Assembly: GCA_022592445.1 (NCBI GenBank)
Contig: JABYQR010000130.1
Span: 1-64,000, forward strand
Length of the DNA stretch: 64,000 bases
Reading direction: 5' to 3'
Source of the DNA: Cytidiella melzeri
Taxonomy: Eukaryota; Basidiomycota; Agaricomycetes; Polyporales; Irpicaceae
Part shown: positions 60,517-64,000 of the stretch, one piece after another
How positions within the stretch are numbered: position 1 is the first letter of the stretch
How the letters are laid out: each line of letters opens with the position of its first letter
Notes under the pieces: generated by a model
Databases searched by the model: none
Told to the model about the DNA's origin: nothing
What the model saw: the letters and a program-made list of their open reading frames with translations, nothing else
Made by a program: the position numbers and the translations under genes

Positions 60517-61009
60517 AAGCAACATGGTAAAAAGGTTGTGATGTTAGTTCAGAGTACAGTAACTGTAGATATAGGCTAAAATCAGATGACATTCGGATTG
60601 TCCAAGGGCACCGTGATGCTCTGCCGTGCACTTGACTGATATTCAAGCTGATTGACCATGGCATTCACCAACATTGTTGTATACGGAGATCACTCAGGGC
60701 CTAGCTTTGCCTCATCATGTTCTTGCCTTACAATGTCGCCCTATATAACTACATCAGAGTGTAACTGCAGTTTATGACAACAGGATTGTACCAGTGTGGA
60801 TTACGGTACCAGCGAGATACATACTGTTCACAGCCAAAGTCTGGTAGTTGTTTCCAGTCTGAGTCATGTCTTTCCCTTGTGCAAATTGCAAGTGCAACAT
60901 GTTTAATACATAGCTGCTGCTACTCTACATAGTCTGTACACAGACTCATACATTTGAACTGGAAGAACAGAAAGGTAAACATGGTACACAAATGTCCTTG
61001 GCACCTTGC
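60517..61009. other. Intergenic DNA downstream of the beta-galactosidase gene
   Basis: No gene or repeat recognised. Confidence 0.5.
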
Positions 61010-61588
61010 TCAGTCCGAGCCTGTCAATGGTTGCCACTGACAGAGCAGCTTGAGATAGTCAGAGCAGCTTGGAAAGACCAGAGTGTTTAGCTCAATGAGG
61101 GCATCACACTCTCCAAGTTGCCCCTTGTACTGCACCACGGCATCTCCTGTAAAATGAGGATCAGCAGCATGAGCTACCTGGTTCCCTGCCTTTGGCATCT
61201 CTGTTCTATCTAGGGCAAGCTTGACTGCTCTAGAGCTGATCCAGAACTTGTTCTTGATCATCCTGCAGAGATCCAATTTCTTCAAGTGTTTGTCTTGAAG
61301 AATCTGCCATACTGGTGTGCTCGGGAAGAGAGTCTTGAGGAATCTTTGGTGGCTTGGTCAGCTAAAATTCACAGGCAGAGAACTTGCTGGCATTCTTCCT
61401 CCTGTAGCAAATGGATCAATGTTGGTGATATTGTACACAGTGGCAGCACAGGAACTCACTCTCTCAGGAAAGAGGTCATTGAGGGCATTGATGGATACTT
61501 GCAGAAACCAGATCTTGTCTCCCTGCAATGCATGCTTCTTCTCGTGCTCTGCATGCTTCTGTTTCATTTCCTGCACCCTCTGATACAT
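61010..61588 (-). pseudogene. Unassigned reading frame with one stop
   Basis: One minus-strand frame of 193 codons is interrupted by a single TGA near 61,357. Upstream it reads MYQRVQEMKQKHAEHEKKHA, a charged helix, then NALNDLFPERVSSCAATVYN. Downstream it reads FLKTLFPSTPVWQILQ, then KKLDLCRMIKNKFWISSRAV and CDALIELNTLVFPSC. I do not recognise the family. No well-placed short intron removes the TGA, so it is a decayed gene or has a sequencing error. Base composition is less GC-rich than the array. Confidence 0.45.
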
Positions 61589-61925
61589 TGATGGCTCTGT
61601 GGGTGTATTAATGTGTTAATCAGTATCACATGCAGAGGTAGTCATCATACCTGCTGGTGCCCAACTTGTATAAGTTTACTTCCCTGACATATTGGCCACA
61701 AGGGCAATGCACAGGTTCTCATCCAGCAGTGACATTGCAATTGGATGTTCTGGGGAACCTATTCAGGGTGATATAAGTGACGAGAACCAGTAATCAACAA
61801 GCAACATGCGTACGGTGTGCAGGATGGACATCAAATGCATCCTGGGGGATATTGTCCCCACCTGAGAGGCAGTGTGATCCGTTTGCCTTGATGCAAGCAC
61901 GCTCCACCACCCAGGGGTAGATATC

Positions 61926-62135
61926 CTAGACCTTCAGCGCAGTGGCCTCCCTCAGAGCAGGAGAGGCATCCCGGAAATCAAGATTCAGGAAGGTATGCCA
62001 TGTGGGAGTCTTGAGATTGTTGTTCAAGCTTTCTGGCGTCGAAAGATTGAAACATAATTTGACCCCGCCGGCCCTAGAGTGACGCAAATAGTCATGGACT
62101 TGTTCTACATCCTCTCGACTATACCCTACGAGCAC
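61926..62135 (-). pseudogene. Unassigned reading frame, possible 5' part of the same gene
   Basis: A minus-strand frame starting MLVGYSREDVEQVHDYLRHS and continuing with TPTWHTFLNLDFRDASPAL. It lies upstream of 61010-61588 in the same direction, so both may belong to one unknown gene with introns. No family recognised. Confidence 0.3.
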
Positions 62136-62569
62136 GGTTTTTCACAAAGTATCGGATTGACCTCTCTTTCTTTTGTTCCTTCACAAGGCACTTTTATACC
62201 CGGCTGCACCATGCGTATGTTCGTGGCTCACATCTCAACTTCCGCTGTTGCCGTCCAACGCATCACTGGGTCGGTCAATCTGCGAATGGTACTCGTGGTG
62301 ATGCAACTGACTGGCACTTCAAAGGCTTTCGCGGACCTGCCTTTGTTTACACCTGATCCTTCCCGTAGCTCCCTTGCCCCTTTTGACAAGCTGCTCGACT
62401 TGCTCCTTGCTACATCTTCTATTTAACTAGACCTAGACCCCTCGGTACGTATACGTCGTCGCTGTCTCTGGCCTGCCGACCTTACCGGTATGGTGTAATA
62501 GTGGTAGGTTCTTCGGCCTCAGGATTTGAATTCACAGTTAACCAGGCCTTGTTTGCCATCCCGTAGCCC

Positions 62570-62760
62570 TGCTCACCTGTTTCCTAGAAATGCTTCCCGT
62601 CTGAACTCAGCTCAGCATTTCTCGGACCCTACAGGAAGATACTAGGTTGTTGCGCGAATGTGGTACTCAGCTCGTCTTACGATGTCTGTGTCCATTCGCT
62701 ATAGCTCAGCGCATACTGTGTCGTCTTCTCCAGTTTGTTACTGTTTTGCACATAAAAGGA
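62570..62760 (+). pseudogene. gatA: GatA relic next to ankyrin copy 8
   Basis: A short plus-strand stretch reads TLQEDTRLLRECGTQLV, the same GatA block as TLQEHTKYL in unit 5, followed by a decayed version of the next block. It sits about 230 bp before the 3' end of the last ankyrin gene, the same arrangement as in the array. Confidence 0.5.
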
Positions 62761-62986
62761 CCTCCCTAGTTAGTACTCGTACAAGGTCTGTGTGTTGACC
62801 CTGACAATTGCGTGCCTCTGAAGATACATGTATGAAAGAGGAATGCAAGCCAAACAACAATCATGGAAAAGTCCAGCTTGGGTATACTCTCCGATCTGCA
62901 TGGACTAAAATTCACTCTCGCAATACACTTGGGTGGGAGAGGCACTCACCGTTGCTAGTGCAGCAAGAGTCAAGACTACACCGCGC

Positions 62987-64000
62987 TCATGTGAAACTAC
63001 CTGGCATCTGAACAGGCTCATCACTATCGCGTAGCTCCTCGGACGGCTGTGGTATATGTGCACGAAGGGTATCGAAGAACTCTTCGACTTCGCTCGTTGA
63101 ACGCATTGCACAGAAGGGACTGGATTCTGCAACCCGCAGCGCGCTCTTTCCACCCCGTGTAAAAGCTCCCCAGTCAATTCCATCTTGTCCTGCGTACTGA
63201 ATGAGGGTCTTCAGCATACCAGTATTCAAGTGCTGGCATGCGTGATGTAGCGCTGTCATCCCCGTGTAATGATACGCGTTGACTCTTGCTCCTGCTTCCA
63301 CAAGAGGCTTGATGATTGTTATATTGCCCGAATCTGCTGCCATCGCCAGTGGGCATCCCACTGTTGCATCTTCGCCTCGCCGCAACAAACTCTCAACGTG
63401 GTTTGGATGGTATGCAACTGCATATTCCAGAGCTGTCCATCCAGTGAGCCGTCGGAATACGTCTGAGAGTGTGCACGCTGTGTTGCTCGAGTAGCCAAAC
63501 AGCACCGCAGCTACCGGGTCAGAGTCTGCTTGGATTCCTCTCCATTCTAGAAGGTCTTCGACAAGATCGATAGCGCCCGTGTGGAAGATGGACTGGCAAA
63601 GTTCAACATTGAGAGCACTGGTTTTGACTTGGTGCGCGAACACGGCGTCCGGTTGCTCGATCAATGTTCCTAATGACGACATAGCTATTGCGTGTTTGAC
63701 CGAGTGACTATGCGTCTCAATTAATTGTGCTGTGAATGCGAACATGGCGATACAAGACGTACTAATCGCTTGCGCAGAATTCTAGGTCTGCTCCTGCGTC
63801 TGCCAGAAACTTGATCATGTCAAATGATGCCCTGTCCCGACCTGACTTTGCAGATGATCGTGTGGCGATTTCGCAAGAATGTTGCGCCCACTTGCATTGT
63901 CAATGAGTGGCTGTGGATTGATAGACATCGCAATTTATTGAACATACCCGGAGTACCGTCCACCCTTGTTCGTTGACGTCGAGAACAGATGCTTCTCCTG
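62987..64000 (-). CDS. Ankyrin-repeat NLR-like protein, copy 8, 5' end outside window
   Basis: Visible exons on the minus strand: part of exon 2 (64000-63948), exon 3 (63845-63763, intron ending AAG) and exon 4 (63707-62987, intron 55 nt ending TAG). The frame stays open through the joins. The protein is clearly a diverged member: exon 3 reads DRASFDMIKFLADAGADLEF; exon 4 reads GTLIEQPDAVFAHQVKTSAL, GWTALEYAVAYHPNHVES, VNAYHYTGMTALHHACQHL; the C-terminus is PGSFT. It is separated from copy 7 by unrelated single-copy genes, so the family extends to the right of the window. Confidence 0.75.

Noticed and set aside
61358..61588. TGA near 61,357 as a selenocysteine or readthrough codon
   Set aside because: Fungi of this type lack the selenocysteine system. 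I see no supporting structure, so decay or sequence error is simpler.

Overview
The window looks like nuclear DNA of a filamentous basidiomycete, probably an Agaricomycete (inference). The grounds are dense GT-AG introns of about 35-105 nt, a 29-exon GH35 beta-galactosidase gene, fungal ankyrin proteins with an N-terminal helical domain, a CHAT fragment of the type common in Agaricomycetes, and a Ty1/copia element primed by the anticodon arm of initiator tRNA-Met.

Positions 1 to about 51,400 are a tandem array of roughly 7.5-kb segments, with units starting near 1, 7506, 15072, 28131, 35764, about 41,300 and 48,687. A full unit reads, left to right: (a) a four-exon minus-strand gene for a 576-579-residue protein made of a helical N-terminal domain, a Cys/His block and ankyrin repeats; (b) a conserved TATA box and about 0.8 kb of intergenic DNA; (c) a dead minus-strand CDC48/p97 copy; (d) about 1.1 kb of unassigned DNA; (e) a dead plus-strand copy of the 3' part of GatA, the glutamyl-tRNA(Gln) amidotransferase A subunit. 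All seven complete ankyrin genes read open after splicing, with the same exon phases. The CDC48 and GatA passengers carry the same lesions in every full copy, so they were already dead when the segment was amplified. An eighth ankyrin gene runs off the right edge, and a ninth survives as a broken first exon at about 53.7-54.1 kb.

The array is mosaic. The N-terminal exon is almost identical in six copies, while the ankyrin exon differs in clusters at repeat tips and recurs in shuffled combinations. Unit 5 is the outlier: its 3' end matches unit 3, its first exon is strongly diverged, and its flank holds GatA pieces fused to a CHAT-protease fragment and a scrap of CDC48. Unit 3 carries a complete 5.5-kb copia element with LTRs that look identical, an intact 1524-residue Gag-Pol frame and a 5-bp target duplication. 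Unit 4 carries a 109-bp MITE-like hairpin element.

The right part, from about 54.4 kb, holds unrelated single-copy genes: a J-domain protein with a predicted membrane segment (54.5-55.3 kb), a secreted GH35 beta-galactosidase (55.8-60.5 kb) and unassigned minus-strand reading frames at 61.0-62.1 kb. GatA and ankyrin sequence then reappears at 62.6-64.0 kb. The most interesting reading is a recently amplified, gene-converting family of NLR-like or self/non-self recognition ankyrin proteins, with copies of housekeeping genes carried along as debris. The recognition role is inference; gene structures, copy numbers and shared lesions are seen in the sequence.
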